DNA of 34,158 nucleotides from Chloroflexota bacterium (GTDB lineage Bacteria; Chloroflexota; Anaerolineae; Anaerolineales; Anaerolineaceae): NCBI GenBank assembly GCA_012798065.1, contig JAAZNW010000012.1, positions 1 to 34,158 of the forward strand, read 5' to 3'. Shown piece by piece: positions 14,927 to 23,127 of this stretch (position 1 is its first letter; each line of letters starts with the position of its first letter). The notes under the pieces were generated by a model. It saw only the letters and a program-made list of their open reading frames with translations, ran no database searches and was not told where the DNA came from. The position numbers and the translations under genes were made by a program.

Positions 14927-16669
14927 ATGGTAAAAGAAAAAAAACACAAACCCAATTGGTACGAAGAACCCGTTCCTCCAGGCACTTATCGTTCACTGTT
15001 AAAGTGGGGAGACCCGGCTGCATTCAAGCACCCGAATAGCGGGTTGGTCAAACTGATGATGAGTTCCTTCGATCTTGCGCCCGAAGACTTAGACCAGCCA
15101 CTTGATCTTGCGCTTGACAGGGTCGAACTGGAGAGACCGGTTCTCCTGGAGAAGAGCCATATAGATGCGTTTACTGCCATTTGTGGCGTTGAAAACATCT
15201 CAACCGACACGTACACCCGCATCAGCCGTTCTTATGGTTCCGGCATGATCGACGCGCTGCGCCTGCGTAAAAAAATCATCCAGAATATCCCTGAACTGGT
15301 GGTAAGCCCGCGTTCTCATTCAGAGGTCCAGGAAATTATTGCGTACAGCAATCAGCACCAAATCCCTGTTTATGTGTACGGCGCCGGCTCCAGCGTTACC
15401 CGTGGAGTTGAAGCGGTCAAGGGCGGTATCGCGCTGGATATGAGTACCCACATGAACCGTGTGGTTTCCTTCAATGAAACGGATCAGACCATTACCGTCG
15501 AGACTGGCATGACCGGTCCACAGCTGGAAGAAATCCTCAATCACGCGCCTGAACGCCTTGGCGCGCAGCGCCCCTACACCTGCGGGCATTTTCCCCAGTC
15601 CTTTGAATTTTCATCGGTGGGAGGGTGGGTCGTGACCCGCGGTGCCGGGCAAAATTCTACCTATTATGGCAAGATCGAAGATATTGTCATTTCCCAGCGT
15701 TACGCCACCCCCCGCGGCGAGCTCAAGACCTGTCCGCATCCGCGCAGCGCCAACGGGCCTGATTTTGACCAAATAATGATGGGCAGCGAAGGCGCGTTTG
15801 GCGTGCTCACCGAAGTGACCCTGCGCGTATTCCGCCTTCAGCCCGGAAACCGTCACCGCTTCAGTTACATGTTCAAGAATTGGGACGACGCCTTAGCCGC
15901 TTGCCGGGAAATTATGCAGTGCGAGTGTGGCAATCCTTCAGTGTTCAGGCTCTCTGACCCAGAAGAAACCGATGTGGCCATGAAGCTCTATCACATCGAG
16001 GGCACCCCGGCCGACACTGTCCTCAGGCTCAGCGGCTACCTGCCCATGCAGAAATGTCTGCTGCTGGGTATGACTGAAGGTGAAGCGGGCTTTTCGCGCA
16101 ACGTCAACCGCCAGGTCAGGCGCATCTGCCGGCGTCATGGCGCATTCAACATCAGCTTCGCCCCTGTCACCAGTAACTGGGAAAAGAGCCGTTTTCGCGA
16201 CCCGTACATGCGTGAAGACCTGCAGGATTTTGGTGTGCTCACTGACACACTGGAATGCGCCGTCACATGGTCGCAGATGAAAGAGGTGCATGCCAGCGTG
16301 CGTGGTTTTATCAAGAGCCACCCCAATACCATCTGCATGACCCATCTTTCTCATGCTTATCCGCAAGGCGGCAACCTGTACTTTATCTTTATCGCCAAAA
16401 TCGCTACAATAAAGCAGTATCTTGAACTGCAGTACGGCATTCTATCTGCCATTCAGCAAAGCGGAGCGGCTATCAGCCATCATCATGGCGTAGGCAAGCA
16501 AACCGCTCCCTGGCTGGAAGGGCAAATCGGCAGCGCGCAGATGGACATCATCCGCGCCTTAAAAACTCATTTTGACCCGCGCAATATCATGAATCCCGGC
16601 GGAACGCTCGGCCTGGATATGACCACGGAACAGAAGGAGCAGCGTTGGAGCAAGGACCTGGAGGGCTGA
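14927..16669 (+). CDS. agpS: Alkyldihydroxyacetonephosphate synthase (AGPS)-like FAD-binding protein
   Basis: A 580-aa protein of the VAO/FAD_binding_4 superfamily. The FAD domain shows [16 protein letters not shown] (about 122-137), [10 protein letters not shown] (151-160), [25 protein letters not shown] (220-244, split here only for description) and [13 protein letters not shown] (285-297). The cap domain has [14 protein letters not shown] (417-430), which resembles AGPS enzymes. The histidine loop HHHGVGK (518-524) and [10 protein letters not shown] (550-559) are AGPS hallmarks, and Y485 lies where the catalytic Tyr is expected. AGPS replaces the acyl group of acyl-DHAP by a fatty alcohol, forming the ether bond. 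Bacterial homologues exist, for example in Myxococcus. Neither a DHAP acyltransferase nor the next reductase is seen here. A good AGGAGG precedes the start. Confidence 0.85.
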   Translation: MVKEKKHKPNWYEEPVPPGTYRSLLKWGDPAAFKHPNSGLVKLMMSSFDLAPEDLDQPLDLALDRVELERPVLLEKSHIDAFTAICGVENISTDTYTRISRSYGSGMIDALRLRKKIIQNIPELVVSPRSHSEVQEIIAYSNQHQIPVYVYGAGSSVTRGVEAVKGGIALDMSTHMNRVVSFNETDQTITVETGMTGPQLEEILNHAPERLGAQRPYTCGHFPQSFEFSSVGGWVVTRGAGQNSTYYGKIEDIVISQRYATPRGELKTCPHPRSANGPDFDQIMMGSEGAFGVLTEVTLRVFRLQPGNRHRFSYMFKNWDDALAACREIMQCECGNPSVFRLSDPEETDVAMKLYHIEGTPADTVLRLSGYLPMQKCLLLGMTEGEAGFSRNVNRQVRRICRRHGAFNISFAPVTSNWEKSRFRDPYMREDLQDFGVLTDTLECAVTWSQMKEVHASVRGFIKSHPNTICMTHLSHAYPQGGNLYFIFIAKIATIKQYLELQYGILSAIQQSGAAISHHHGVGKQTAPWLEGQIGSAQMDIIRALKTHFDPRNIMNPGGTLGLDMTTEQKEQRWSKDLEG

Positions 16670-16670
16670 A

Positions 16671-18230
16671 GTGAAGGATCATTTACTGGCAATCGACGTC
16701 GGCACACAATCCACCCGGGCGATGGTCTTTGACCTGCGCGGCAACCTGTTGGCTATCAGCCGTGTGCCCATTGAACCTTACTATTCACCAGCACCGGGCC
16801 TGGCAGAGCAAGACCCACAGGTGTTCTGGAAGGCGATGTGTGAAGCCTGCAACAGGTTGTGGCAGCAACCCGGAGTGGCGAAAGAAAACATCGCCGGCGT
16901 GGCGCTCACCACACAGCGCTCCACGCTCATCAACGTCGATAAGGAAGGGAAACCGCTGCGTCCTGCCATTCATTGGCTCGACCAGCGCCGAACCTCCGGT
17001 CTCAAACCCGTTGGTGGTCTTTGGGGGTTGCTGTTTAAAATCGCCGGGATGAGCGAAACCGTGGCTTACCTGCAGGCTGAAGCAGAAGGCAATTGGTTGC
17101 AAAAACACCAGCCGGAAATTTGGTCAAACACTCATAAATACCTGCTGCTTTCAGGCTACCTGACCATGCGTCTGACCGGCAGGTTCGCCGATTCTGTTGG
17201 CTGCCTTGTCGGCTACCTGCCTTTCGATTACAAAAAGCAGGATTGGAGCGCCAAGAACGATTGGAAGTGGCAGGCATTGCCGGTCAACAAGGGGATGTTG
17301 CCTGAGTTGGTGAAACCCGCCGAGCAAATTGGTGTGATCACCGCTGAAGCCGCCGCAGAAACCGGTATACCCGAGGGACTGCCGCTCATCGCCGCTGCTG
17401 CCGACAAAGCCTGCGAGGTCATTGGCGCCGGTTGTCTCAACCCCGCCATACCTTGCCTCTCCTTCGGCACCACCGCCACCATCAACACCACGCTCGACCG
17501 TTATGTGGAAGTCATCCCCCTCATTCCTCCTTACCCTTCAGCCGTGCCCGGTTCATATTCGCTCGAAATCCAGATTTATCGCGGCTTCTGGATGGTCTCA
17601 TGGTTCAAGCGCGAATTCGGTTTAAACGAAGAACGGCTGGCGGCCCAGCGCGGCGTAGCCGCCGAAGAACTGTTCGATGACCTGGTAAACGCGGTGCCGC
17701 CCGGGTCGCTGGGGCTGACCCTGCAGCCTTACTGGTCACCTGGTCTCAAAGTACCCGGGCCTGAAGCCAAAGGCGCCGTCATTGGTTTTGGAGATGTGCA
17801 TACCCGCGCGCACTTTTACCGCTCCATCCTTGAAGGATTGGCCTATGCCTTACGCGAAGGGGCTGAACGGACCAGTAAACGCACTCATGTGCCGATTGAG
17901 GAAGTCCGCGTCAGCGGCGGAGGCAGCCAGAGCAAGGCAGCCATGCAGCTCACCGCGGATGTGTTCGGGCTGCCCGCCAGCCGCCCGCATGTGTTCGAAA
18001 CAAGCGGGCTGGGAGCCGCCATTGACGCCGCCGTGGGGCTTAAACTGCACTCTGATTTCTCCAGCGCGGTGAAAGAAATGACCCACAAAGGCGAGACCTT
18101 CGAGCCGAAACAAGAAAATTACGCCATCTATAACGAGCTTTACCGGCGGGTTTACCTGCGTATGTACAGCCACCTGAAACCTCTGTATGACGAGATTCGC
18201 GCTATCACCGGTTATCCGCCAAAGGATTAA
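16671..18230 (+). CDS. FGGY-family carbohydrate/polyol kinase
   Basis: A 519-aa sugar-kinase-fold protein. The phosphate loop DVGTQSTRA (9-17), AEQDPQVFW (45-53), TTQRST (80-85) and HWLDQRR (101-107) are standard FGGY features. D245 in [13 protein letters not shown] is the expected catalytic base, and [11 protein letters not shown] and [10 protein letters not shown] (about 409-418) complete the ATP site. The substrate cannot be read from the sequence: glycerol, xylulose and related polyols are all possible. Start is GTG with GGAGG upstream, one base after the AGPS stop, so coupling is tight. In this operon a glycerol, dihydroxyacetone or alkylglycerol substrate is the natural guess. It is followed by a terminator, closing the operon. 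Confidence 0.88.
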   Translation: MKDHLLAIDVGTQSTRAMVFDLRGNLLAISRVPIEPYYSPAPGLAEQDPQVFWKAMCEACNRLWQQPGVAKENIAGVALTTQRSTLINVDKEGKPLRPAIHWLDQRRTSGLKPVGGLWGLLFKIAGMSETVAYLQAEAEGNWLQKHQPEIWSNTHKYLLLSGYLTMRLTGRFADSVGCLVGYLPFDYKKQDWSAKNDWKWQALPVNKGMLPELVKPAEQIGVITAEAAAETGIPEGLPLIAAAADKACEVIGAGCLNPAIPCLSFGTTATINTTLDRYVEVIPLIPPYPSAVPGSYSLEIQIYRGFWMVSWFKREFGLNEERLAAQRGVAAEELFDDLVNAVPPGSLGLTLQPYWSPGLKVPGPEAKGAVIGFGDVHTRAHFYRSILEGLAYALREGAERTSKRTHVPIEEVRVSGGGSQSKAAMQLTADVFGLPASRPHVFETSGLGAAIDAAVGLKLHSDFSSAVKEMTHKGETFEPKQENYAIYNELYRRVYLRMYSHLKPLYDEIRAITGYPPKD

Positions 18231-18252
18231 CCTGTTTTATCGGTTTCACCAG

Positions 18253-18288
18253 GAGCAGGAGGATTATTTACACCATCCTGCTCTTTTT
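18253..18288 (+). terminator. Terminator of the fadR-glpD-agpS-kinase operon
   Basis: Perfect 8-bp stem GAGCAGGA / TCCTGCTC with a 15-base loop and five T directly after. It separates the operon from the hydroxylase gene. Confidence 0.8.
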
Positions 18289-18340
18289 CATTCCTGCCCA
18301 ATCAAACCGTTTTTCACCCCCTTGTTTGGTCAATCCTGTA

Positions 18341-18346
18341 TATAAT
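18341..18346 (+). promoter_or_regulatory. Candidate -10 for the hydroxylase/MFS unit
   Basis: Perfect TATAAT inside TATATAATTCC, 33 bases before the hydroxylase start and after the preceding terminator. No clear -35 hexamer is seen. Confidence 0.5.
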
Positions 18347-18379
18347 TCCTCTACCTGGTTTATTTATATGGAGGAAAAA

Positions 18380-19015
18380 ATGGCGCACCTGCCAACCGAC
18401 CACAGTGATGTTCCCATCCGCCTGTTCAAATCTGATTTTCTCGAGTTCTTCTCTCATATCAGCCCCATTACCGTGCTGGTCATCTGGCTGCCAGTTGCCC
18501 TGTTCTTCCTCATCTGGTCGATCGCCCACGCCCCTGCTGGCGGTTTTCCGGTGGTTATTCCGCTTGGTTTTCTGGTCGGTCTCTTCCTGTGGACTCTCGC
18601 CGAGTATGTGTTGCACCGCTTTCTCTTTCATATGCCGGTCAAAGGCGAAAAAGCCGAACGCATCATCTTTCTCTTCCATGGCGTGCATCACGCCCAACCA
18701 CAGTTAAAAACCCGCCTGGTAATGCCGCCTGTGATCTCCATCCCCCTGGCGGCCATTTTCTACGCTCTTTTTTACCTCTTTTTCGCGGTCATCCTCAAAG
18801 CGGCGCAGTGGGTGGCTCCGGTGTTTTCTGCTTTCATTTTCGGTTACCTCCTTTATGACCTCACCCATTACGCCACGCACCACTTTCCCATGCGCGGCGG
18901 GTACGCCAAATACATCAAGCGTTACCATATGCAGCACCATTACAAAACGCCCAACGCGCGGTTTGGCGTCAGCTCGCCGTTGTGGGACAAGGTGTTCAAG
19001 ACCATGCCGGAGTAA
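18380..19015 (+). CDS. Fatty-acid hydroxylase superfamily (FA2H/sterol-desaturase type) membrane di-iron enzyme
   Basis: A 211-aa membrane protein. The start at 18380 is preferred over an upstream in-frame ATG at 18326 because GGAGG lies directly before it. Four hydrophobic segments (about 27-48, 55-74, 115-138, 140-160). Di-iron histidine clusters are H79xxxxH84, H100xxHH104, H163xxxHH168 and H183xxHH187, all intact. The segment FGVSSPLWDKVF is typical of the FA2H/Scs7 branch, which 2-hydroxylates fatty acyl chains using O2. The superfamily also contains alkylglycerol monooxygenase, which cleaves ether lipids; that is a less likely alternative given the short length. The gene is independently promoted but next to the glycerolipid operon. 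It implies access to oxygen. Confidence 0.88.
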   Translation: MAHLPTDHSDVPIRLFKSDFLEFFSHISPITVLVIWLPVALFFLIWSIAHAPAGGFPVVIPLGFLVGLFLWTLAEYVLHRFLFHMPVKGEKAERIIFLFHGVHHAQPQLKTRLVMPPVISIPLAAIFYALFYLFFAVILKAAQWVAPVFSAFIFGYLLYDLTHYATHHFPMRGGYAKYIKRYHMQHHYKTPNARFGVSSPLWDKVFKTMPE

Positions 19016-19054
19016 GCCCCCGATAAACAGATGCCCTTCTATCAGGAGAAAACG

Positions 19055-20302
19055 ATGAAACGAGTGAATGGCTGGTATCTTTTTGTGCTCAACGCCTATT
19101 GGATTGGTCTTTCCTTCATGTGGAACAGCCTGCACGTTACCATCCTGCCAGCCGTGCTCCTTAAATACGTGCCAGATACCCAGAAGAACACCTGGCTTGG
19201 GCTGCTCACCTTCTTCGGCTTGATCATCGCCATGCTTGTCCAACCCGTCTCTGGCGCGGTCAGCGACCATTGGCGATCGAAACTCGGACGGCGCCGCCCG
19301 CTGATGTGGTTTGGCACAGCAGGAGACCTGTTTTTTTTGCTGCTCATGGGTTTTATCGGCGGTCTGCCCGCGCTGTTCATCGGCTACATCGGTCTGCAAA
19401 CCACCTCCAATATCGCTCATGGACCCGCTCAGGGGTTGCTGCCGGATGAGGTTCCTGCTGAAAAGCTCGGGCTTGCCAGCGGCATCAAGACCGCACTGGA
19501 TATGGCAGGCATTGTGCTCTCCTCCCTGTTGATGGGTTTTCTCATCTCCTCCTCCGACCCAAACCCGCGGCTCGCGGTCACAGTCATCATCGCCTTACTG
19601 GTGGTATTTGGTCTCATCACCTTGGTTTTCACTAAAGAAAGTCCCTCCATCGGTGAAGGCAGGAACCACCTGCAGCTGGGCAGGGTGATCAAAGAAACCT
19701 TCAACTTCAAGGTCGTTGGAGATAAGCATTACTGGCTGCTCATCCTCAGCCGTTTTCTCTACCTGGTGGGTATCTACGGTTTTCAATCCTTCGCTCAGTA
19801 TTTCATCCGCGATAAGTTCCCTGAGCAAGATCCCATCATGTTCACCCAGTTCGTCATGGGAACTTTCGTCGTTGTCCTCATCATCTTCAGCCTGTTGGCG
19901 GGCACCCTCAGCGACCGTTACGGTCGTAAAAAACTGCAAATCCTTTCATCCATCATCGGTGGTATCGGCGCCATTCTGCTCATTTTTGCCAAAACGCCCG
20001 CCCAATTGCTCATCTACGGCGGTTTCATGGGTATCGGGCTGGGTATCTTCCTCAGTGTGAACTGGGCGATTGCCAACGACATGGTCCCCAAGGATAACGC
20101 CGCCAAATACATGGGTCTCACCAACATCGCCACTGCTGGTTCCGCAGCCATCGCCAGGTTGGAAGGACCCATGACCGACGCCCTCAATAACGCTGCTCCT
20201 GGTCAGTGGTGGGGCTGGACCGCGCTGTTCGCGGTTTCCGCCCTGCTCATGCTCCTCTCCGCGGGCGCTTTGCTCAGGGTGCCTGAAACGAGAAAAGCCT
20301 GA
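19055..20302 (+). CDS. Major facilitator superfamily transporter (SLC45/GPH-like)
   Basis: A 415-aa protein; start at 19055 is chosen for the AGGAG Shine-Dalgarno (an upstream in-frame ATG at 19031 has none). About twelve transmembrane segments. The loop 2-3 signature SDHWRSKLGRRRPLMW (about 76-91) and the second-half counterpart LSDRYGRKK are MFS motifs. The double-Arg LGRRRP form is seen in sugar-cation symporters of the GPH/SLC45 type. The substrate cannot be told. It begins 39 bases after the hydroxylase stop on the same strand and may be co-transcribed; a lipid-precursor or polyol substrate would fit the neighbourhood, but this is guesswork. Confidence 0.85.
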   Translation: MKRVNGWYLFVLNAYWIGLSFMWNSLHVTILPAVLLKYVPDTQKNTWLGLLTFFGLIIAMLVQPVSGAVSDHWRSKLGRRRPLMWFGTAGDLFFLLLMGFIGGLPALFIGYIGLQTTSNIAHGPAQGLLPDEVPAEKLGLASGIKTALDMAGIVLSSLLMGFLISSSDPNPRLAVTVIIALLVVFGLITLVFTKESPSIGEGRNHLQLGRVIKETFNFKVVGDKHYWLLILSRFLYLVGIYGFQSFAQYFIRDKFPEQDPIMFTQFVMGTFVVVLIIFSLLAGTLSDRYGRKKLQILSSIIGGIGAILLIFAKTPAQLLIYGGFMGIGLGIFLSVNWAIANDMVPKDNAAKYMGLTNIATAGSAAIARLEGPMTDALNNAAPGQWWGWTALFAVSALLMLLSAGALLRVPETRKA

Positions 20303-20320
20303 TTTGCCGCATTCATACCT

Positions 20321-20326
20321 TATAAT
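20321..20326 (+). promoter_or_regulatory. -10 element upstream of tgt
   Basis: Perfect TATAAT. Transcription 7 bases downstream would begin at GTG 20333, the first codon of the short frame in front of tgt. No -35 hexamer is recognisable. Confidence 0.5.
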
Positions 20327-20332
20327 CAATTG

Positions 20333-20380
20333 GTGAAGACAAAATCCTCGTTCGAACTCCAGACGCCTGAGGTGGGGTAA
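20333..20380 (+). other. 15-codon upstream frame: cut-off tgt N-terminus or leader peptide
   Basis: GTG 20333 opens a 15-codon frame (reading (M)KTKSSFELQTPEVG) that ends at TAA 20378-20380. It is in the same frame as tgt, whose GTG follows two codons after the stop. SSFELQTPEVG matches in kind and spacing the first strand of bacterial TGTs, which begin F-x-x-x-x-x-x-G before the TPAFMPVGT-type strand. The frame thus looks like the true N-terminus interrupted by a nonsense codon. Its GAGGTGGGG could serve as Shine-Dalgarno for restart at 20384. Confidence 0.55.
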
Positions 20381-20383
20381 ACA

Positions 20384-21475
20384 GTGAGAGCCGCCAATCT
20401 CGAACTCGCCAGCGGTAAGGTTCACTTCCCAGTTTTCCTGCCCGATGCCACTTACGGTGTTGTGCGCACGGTGGACGCCCGTGATTTGGCAGGTATCGGT
20501 ATCGAAGCGCTGGTTATGAACATGTTTCACCTCACCCAAAAACCGGGGTCTTCCACCATCCAGGCGCTCGGCGGTCTGCACCAAATGACCGGTTGGCACC
20601 GACCGATTATCACCGACTCGGGCGGGTTCCAGGCTTATTCGCTCATCCGCCAAAACGCCCGCTACGGCAGCATTAACGACAAAGGCATTTTGTTTTATCC
20701 TGAAGGCTCCAGCCGCAAATTTCAGCTCACCCCGCAAAAGGCCATCCAGTTGCAAATGAGCTACGGCGCGGATATTGTTTTCTGCCTGGATGATTGCACG
20801 CATGTGGATGAAGACGAGGCTGCCCAGCGCCTTTCAGTGGAACGCACCATCGCCTGGGCGCGTCTCAGCAAGGCAGCGTATCTCAGGCTGGCAGAGCAAA
20901 AAGAACAAATGGGTCAGCAGCGACCGCTGCTCTTCGCCGTGGTGCAGGGCGGCGGTTTTAAAGAGCAGCGCAAACGCTGCGCGGATGCGTTGCTGGAGAT
21001 AGGCTTCGATGGCTTTGGTTTTGGCGGATGGCCATTAGATGGTGAAAACCGACTGCTCACCGAGATCATCGCTTACACTCGCGAACTCATCCCCGACGCG
21101 TTCCCCATGCACGCCCTTGGCATCGGTCATCCACAGAATTTACTCGCCACCTATCACCTAGGTTACGACCTGTTCGACAGTGCCATGCCCACCCGCGACG
21201 CCCGTCACGGCAGGTTGTACACCTTCACCAACGCGTCAGGGCTTACTGGCGATTGGTTCGCCTACCAGTACGTGGATAACCCGCGCAGCATCCGCTCCAG
21301 CCAGCCCATCAGCCAGTGGTGTGATTGCCCCTGCTGCCGCGACTACCCGCTCGGGTATCTCTACCATCTCTTTAAACAGGGTGATCCGCTTTTTATGCGC
21401 CTGTGCACCTTGCACAACCTGCGCTTTATGGTGCAGCTCACTGAACGTATCCGGGAACAGGCTGCGCATGGCTGA
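20384..21475 (+). CDS. tgt: tRNA-guanine transglycosylase (TGT), divergent
   Basis: A 363-aa protein (typical bacterial TGT about 375). General-base/substrate Asp in DSGGFQ (78-83), LDDCTH (135-140), AVVQGG (185-190), GFGGWPL (212-218) and FDSAMPTRDARHG (264-276) with nucleophile D265 are in order. The zinc site C313, C315, C318, H344 is complete. Family enzymes swap guanine-34 of GUN-anticodon tRNAs for preQ1 or queuine. The base-recognition loop (canonical GGLxxGE) is GGWPLDGE and the stretch after MPTR is DARHG rather than NARNG, so substrate preference may differ. Start GTG follows GAGGTGGGG; the in-frame TAA just upstream suggests loss of about 17 codons. The stop overlaps the next gene by 8 bases. 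Confidence 0.9.
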   Translation: MRAANLELASGKVHFPVFLPDATYGVVRTVDARDLAGIGIEALVMNMFHLTQKPGSSTIQALGGLHQMTGWHRPIITDSGGFQAYSLIRQNARYGSINDKGILFYPEGSSRKFQLTPQKAIQLQMSYGADIVFCLDDCTHVDEDEAAQRLSVERTIAWARLSKAAYLRLAEQKEQMGQQRPLLFAVVQGGGFKEQRKRCADALLEIGFDGFGFGGWPLDGENRLLTEIIAYTRELIPDAFPMHALGIGHPQNLLATYHLGYDLFDSAMPTRDARHGRLYTFTNASGLTGDWFAYQYVDNPRSIRSSQPISQWCDCPCCRDYPLGYLYHLFKQGDPLFMRLCTLHNLRFMVQLTERIREQAAHG

Positions 21476-22280
21476 GCCGGATACCCTGCTTGACGCCCTT
21501 GTAGAGCAGGTGCAGCGGGCTGAAAAGTATCGCCATCTCTCTGAGGTTTTGGTACGCTCCGTGCTGACTGCCGAAATGGAAAAAAGGCGCGGCCCAAAAG
21601 AAGCAGTCAAAGCCGCGCGCAGTAAACTCCACCAGGTGGCCGCCGCCTACCAGGGAAAACCCATCCCTTATGCAGCCTGGTTAAAAGAGCTCGCGCAGCT
21701 TCCACAAGACCTCCATCACCCGGATGTGCTGAGTTACCTTATGCACGCTTTGTCGGCTCACGCGTCTACCCGCGAACGGATACCCATCCAGGCCGTTTTT
21801 TTCCAGGAGTGCCTGGCTCCTCTCGGCAGCGTCCATTCCATTTTGGACCTCGCTTGCGGGTTAAACCCGCTGGTCATTCCCTGGCTGCCGCTGCAGCCTG
21901 GCTTCACTTACACCGCCTGTGATATCTACACGGATATGCTTGATTTTCTCAACGCTTTTTTCGCCAGGTTTAAGATTGATGGCCATGCAGTACCGTGCGA
22001 TATTACCCGCGAGTTACCTCCTGTCAAGGCTGACCTCACTCTGGTGCTGAAGACCATCCCCTGCCTGGAACAGATCGATAAGGATGCCGGTCGGCGTCTT
22101 CTGGAGATGATCTCATCTCCCAATATTCTCGTTTCATTCCCCGCCCACAGCCTGGGAGGAAAATCCAAGGGCATGGTGCGCAACTACGAGCGGCGCTTTG
22201 CAGAGCTACTCGCCGGCAAAGCGTGGCAGGTTACCCGCTTTGAGTTCCCGGGCGAACTCGCGTTTTTAATCCAGAGGTGA
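21468..22280 (+). CDS. ArmA/Rmt-type 16S rRNA (guanine-1405 N7) methyltransferase homologue, copy 1
   Basis: A 270-aa protein (ArmA 257, RmtB about 251, Sgm 274). The start ATG lies inside the tgt 3' end, 8-base overlap. It follows RmtB closely: EKYRHLSEVLVRSVL (19-33), a PKEAVKAARSKLH helix (43-55), SAHASTRER (96-104), SAM motif LDLACGLNP (126-134), CDIYTDM, LVLKTIPCLEQ, VSFPAHSLGGKSKGM (222-236) and NYERRF. RmtB has, from memory, SLHASTKER, LDIACGLNP and VSFPTRSLGGRGKGM at these places. Known enzymes methylate N7 of G1405 and give high-level resistance to 4,6-disubstituted deoxystreptamine aminoglycosides. All motifs are intact, so activity is likely. No mobile element or other resistance gene is nearby, so it looks resident. 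Confidence 0.88.
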   Translation: MAEPDTLLDALVEQVQRAEKYRHLSEVLVRSVLTAEMEKRRGPKEAVKAARSKLHQVAAAYQGKPIPYAAWLKELAQLPQDLHHPDVLSYLMHALSAHASTRERIPIQAVFFQECLAPLGSVHSILDLACGLNPLVIPWLPLQPGFTYTACDIYTDMLDFLNAFFARFKIDGHAVPCDITRELPPVKADLTLVLKTIPCLEQIDKDAGRRLLEMISSPNILVSFPAHSLGGKSKGMVRNYERRFAELLAGKAWQVTRFEFPGELAFLIQR

Positions 22281-22293
22281 CGACCCGCGCGCC

Positions 22294-23127
22294 ATGAAGA
22301 AAATCTCCGTTTCTCCCACCGAAGATCAATATGCAGCGCTGCTCGCGCGCGTCAGCGCTTCACGTAAGTATCGCGCGCTGGGAATACCTGATACTACGCT
22401 GCGAGATCTGCTTGAAAAAACCTTGCGCGCCTGTTCCGACCCCCGCCAGGTGGAAAAAGTATTTCGCCAAAAACTTCACAACCTGTTGGCGACGTACCTG
22501 GGTGACCCTGATTACACAATGATGCGCCAGGTGCTGGCGGCTCTGCCAAATCAACCGCACGCTGCTGAGGTAATGGAATGGTGCGCTCAACTGTTGAAAG
22601 CCCACGCCTCCACCCGCGAGAGGCTGCCCATGCTATCGCTTTTTTACCATGAGATCTTCAGGTTCACCGGCACTCCACGCGTGGTGCTGGACCTGGCCTG
22701 CGGTTTGAACCCTTTCGCGCTCCCCTGGATGGGACTGCCCCGCGAAACAGCTTATTACGCCTACGACCTGCATCAGCCTCGCGTTGACTTGATCGACGCC
22801 TTCTTCCAACATATCGGTCAAACTGGCAGCGCCTATCACCGAGACATCCTGGTAGAACCCCCGGAGATGGAGGCGGATGTGGTCTTTTTCTTCAAAGAAG
22901 CCCACCGATTTGAACAGCGAGAACGAGGGGTGAACCGCCAGTTTTTTCATCGGCTACGAACGCGCTGGCTGCTGGTCTCTTTGCCCACCGTTTCGCTCAA
23001 TGGACAGCGTTCGCTGCTAACAAGCGGCCGCCGGCTGGTGGCCGAAGCCTGCGCGCAGCGAGGTTGGCAGGTGAGCGAACTGCTCTTTGACAGCGAAATC
23101 GTCTTTTGCATCAGGGCGGACGCATGA
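22294..23127 (+). CDS. ArmA/Rmt-type methyltransferase homologue, copy 2 (divergent)
   Basis: A 277-aa paralogue of the preceding gene, 13 bases downstream. Shared features are SRKYRALG (23-30), RQKLHNLLATY, KAHASTRER (102-110), LDLACGLNPFALPW (132-145) and DLHQPRVDLIDAFF. The late motif that in copy 1 and RmtB reads SLGGKxKGM is SLNGQRSLLTSG (234-245), so the Gly-Lys-Gly-Met element is lost. The SAM pocket looks intact. It is therefore either a methyltransferase with altered target or partner function, or an inactive copy. Start ATG with a distant GAGGTGA. Its stop overlaps the rsmF start (ATGA), so the three genes after tgt are probably translated from one mRNA. Confidence 0.82.
   Translation: MKKISVSPTEDQYAALLARVSASRKYRALGIPDTTLRDLLEKTLRACSDPRQVEKVFRQKLHNLLATYLGDPDYTMMRQVLAALPNQPHAAEVMEWCAQLLKAHASTRERLPMLSLFYHEIFRFTGTPRVVLDLACGLNPFALPWMGLPRETAYYAYDLHQPRVDLIDAFFQHIGQTGSAYHRDILVEPPEMEADVVFFFKEAHRFEQRERGVNRQFFHRLRTRWLLVSLPTVSLNGQRSLLTSGRRLVAEACAQRGWQVSELLFDSEIVFCIRADA

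Noticed and set aside
18704-20803. Long minus-strand frames opposite the hydroxylase, MFS and tgt genes
   Set aside because: Overlap fully with genes having clear family motifs; low-complexity composition; no independent support.
21180-21467. N-terminal extension of methyltransferase copy 1 inside tgt
   Set aside because: This part overlaps tgt in another frame; the ATG at 21468 gives the family-typical length and start.
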